Source of the DNA: Pseudomonas sp. DTU12.3
GTDB lineage: Bacteria > Pseudomonadota > Gammaproteobacteria > Pseudomonadales > Pseudomonadaceae
DNA: 64,000 nt
Direction: 5' to 3'
Assembly (NCBI RefSeq): GCF_004124275.1
Contig: NZ_CP027218.1
Coordinates: 4,981,001 to 5,045,000 of the forward strand
In this document: positions 62,674 to 64,000 of the stretch, one piece after another
How positions within the stretch are numbered: position 1 is the stretch's first letter
How the letters are laid out: each line of letters begins with the position of its first letter
Notes under the pieces: generated by a model
Told to the model about the DNA's origin: nothing
Database searches by the model: none
Seen by the model: only the letters and a program-made list of their open reading frames with translations
Made by a program: the position numbers and the translations under genes

Positions 62674-63302
62674 GGGTTCAATTCCTCCAGTCCAGCCTTT
62701 TGCCACGCCTTGAAGGCCGGCCATTGGTAGACGGTTTCAACATAGGCTTGATCGGCGGCCGGCAGCTGTACCTGATAGGTGCGCAGGCGCACGGCGATCG
62801 GTGCGAAAAATGCGTCGGCCAGACTCACGCGACCAAACAGGTACGGCCCGGCTTCGGTGGCCGCAGCACGGCATTCGGCCCACAGCGTCAGCATGCGTTC
62901 GATATCGACCTTCACCTCCGGCGGCACCGGGCTAAGCGGCGCGTCGTGGCTGAGGTTGAACGCCATGTGATTACGCATGGCGAAAAAGCCGCTGTGCATT
63001 TGTGCGCAGGCGGATCGTGCCTGGGCACGGGCGAAGATATCGCTCGGCCAGAGCTGCTCGGACGGAAATTGTTCGGCGAGGTATTCGGCGATGGCCAACG
63101 AGTCGGCAATGGTCCCGCGTGCGGTTTGCAGCAGCGGCACCTTGGCGGTCGGTGAATGTTTGAGCAAAAGCTCGCGGGTGTCGGGCTTGCCGAGTTTGAT
63201 CAGCTCTTCCGTGTAGGGAGCACCGGTCAGTTCCACCGCCAGTGCCGCGCGCAGGGACCAGGAGGAAAGCAGTTTGTCGCCGATGATCAGGTGCAAGGAC
63301 AT
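62670..63302 (-). CDS. Glutathione S-transferase family protein
   Basis: 210-residue GST. The N-terminal thioredoxin-fold segment has LIIGDKLLSSWSLRAALAVELTG with a Ser where GSH is activated, and SPTAKVPLL near residue 50 (the cis-proline). The C-terminal helical domain includes GRVSLADAFFAPIAVRL. The substrate is unknown. Coupled with the Nudix fusion, which suggests shared stress protection. Confidence 0.9.
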   Translation of the reverse strand: MSLHLIIGDKLLSSWSLRAALAVELTGAPYTEELIKLGKPDTRELLLKHSPTAKVPLLQTARGTIADSLAIAEYLAEQFPSEQLWPSDIFARAQARSACAQMHSGFFAMRNHMAFNLSHDAPLSPVPPEVKVDIERMLTLWAECRAAATEAGPYLFGRVSLADAFFAPIAVRLRTYQVQLPAADQAYVETVYQWPAFKAWQKAGLEELNP

Positions 63303-63360
63303 GGTGTGGCGCCTTTTCGTCAGAGGAAAGCTTCAAAACTTGCTGTGTCTGAACCATCGC

Positions 63361-63454
63361 TTTCGCGAGCAAGCCCGCTCCCACAGGTTTTATGGGTGTA
63401 CACAAAGTTTGTGAACGATCTCAATCACTGTGGGAGCGGGCTTGCTCGCGAAGA
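63361..63454. repeat. REP-type inverted pair, family A
   Basis: Inverted pair between the GST and argJ genes, both on the minus strand, so it lies after argJ and before the GST promoter. Confidence 0.85.
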
Positions 63455-63519
63455 GGCCGGCCCATTCAACATCGATGTTTGCCTGAATGTCCGCCATCGC
63501 GACTCGGTCTCAGGTTAGA

Positions 63520-64000
63520 TCAAGTGCGGTATTCGGCGTTGATCTTCACATATTCATGCGACAGGTCGGTGGTCCAGATGGTTTCGCTGCAATCGCCGCG
63601 ACCCAACTCGATACGGATGGTGATTTCTTCCTGCTGCATCACCGCCGAACCCTGCGCTTCAGTGTAGGTCGCCGCACGCGCGCCACGGCTGGCGATGCAC
63701 ACGTCACCGAGGAACACGTCGATCTTGCTCACGTCCAGATCCGGAACGCCGGCACGGCCTACGGCCGCGAGGATACGGCCCCAGTTCGGGTCGGAAGCAA
63801 ACAGCGCAGTCTTGATCAACGGCGAGTGCGCCACGGTGTAGCCGACGTCCAGGCATTCCTGATGATTGCCGCCGCCATTCACTTCAACGGTGACGAACTT
63901 GGTTGCGCCTTCGCCGTCACGCACGATGGCCTGGGCGACATCCATGCACACTTCAAACACCGCCTGCTTCAGTTTGGCGAACAACTCGCCTTCAGCGCGG
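63520..64000 (-). CDS. argJ: Bifunctional ornithine acetyltransferase / N-acetylglutamate synthase (partial, N-terminus off window)
   Basis: The C-terminal 160 residues of ArgJ of the arginine cyclic pathway, transferring acetyl between acetylornithine and glutamate. Motifs: VTVEVNGGGNHQECLDVGYTVAHSPLIKTALFASDPNWGRILAAVGRAGV and a C-terminal DLSHEYVKINAEYRT. The frame stays open to the right edge; the catalytic Ala-Thr cleavage site and start are outside the window. Nearby arc genes degrade arginine, but argJ is unlinked to them. Confidence 0.93.
   Translation of the reverse strand, partial: RAEGELFAKLKQAVFEVCMDVAQAIVRDGEGATKFVTVEVNGGGNHQECLDVGYTVAHSPLIKTALFASDPNWGRILAAVGRAGVPDLDVSKIDVFLGDVCIASRGARAATYTEAQGSAVMQQEEITIRIELGRGDCSETIWTTDLSHEYVKINAEYRT

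Overview
The window is a chromosomal segment of a Pseudomonas, almost certainly of the P. fluorescens complex. This rests on GC-rich coding bias, protein sequences very close to known Pseudomonas families, the order tRNA-Lys/queC/queE/cpoB/pal/tolBARQ/ybgC/ruvBAC/yebC/aspS ... slyX/HIT/oprD that I recall from P. aeruginosa, and three families of short palindromic intergenic repeats typical of this group. I see no prophage, insertion sequence, CRISPR array, rRNA or toxin-antitoxin locus.

Region 1 (1-9066) is glucose uptake and Entner-Doudoroff metabolism. It holds the glucose/mannose binding protein gtsA (cut by the left edge), an AGE-family sugar isomerase, the two-component pair gtrS/gltR, glucokinase, edd, and divergently gap. 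Two HexR-type operators lie between edd and gap. The leaders of five of these transcripts share the octamer AACAACAA, a good Hfq/Crc catabolite-repression target.

Region 2 (9200-14805) is a haem-acquisition locus of the HxuIRA type: ECF sigma factor, FecR-like anti-sigma factor, TonB-dependent receptor with STN domain, then a PigA/HemO-type haem oxygenase and a DUF454 membrane protein. A Fur box precedes the sigma gene. A 36-bp bipartite element with exactly conserved spacing lies upstream of both the receptor and the haem oxygenase and is the probable promoter of the sigma factor.

Region 3 (15222-27385) holds a Cache-domain chemoreceptor, a CaiB/BaiF CoA-transferase, an AlkA-like glycosylase coupled to an ArcD-like antiporter, then the divergent arginine deiminase operon arcD-arcA-arcB-arcC and a small DUF5064 gene.

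Region 4 (27386-36080) starts with four tandem copies of a 130-bp repeat, followed by the sigma-54 activator gcsR and its target operon gcvH-gcvP-sdaA-gcvT. Three activator palindromes, an IHF site and a -24/-12 promoter can be read upstream of gcvH. The glyA gene found in the P. aeruginosa version of this operon is absent.

Region 5 (36485-57884) is conserved housekeeping: cold-shock protein, RDD protein, nadA, tRNA-Lys, queC/queE, the Tol-Pal envelope operon, ruvABC, yebC, aspS, a zinc-ribbon protein, a ribbon-helix-helix protein, Dps, a four-helix membrane protein fused to a cold-shock domain, slyX, a HIT protein, an OprD porin, an MscS channel and yajQ.

Region 6 (58025-64000) has panE, an orphan sensor kinase, a PduO-type cobalamin adenosyltransferase, a Nudix/ThiE-like fusion coupled to a GST, and the 3' part of argJ (cut by the right edge).
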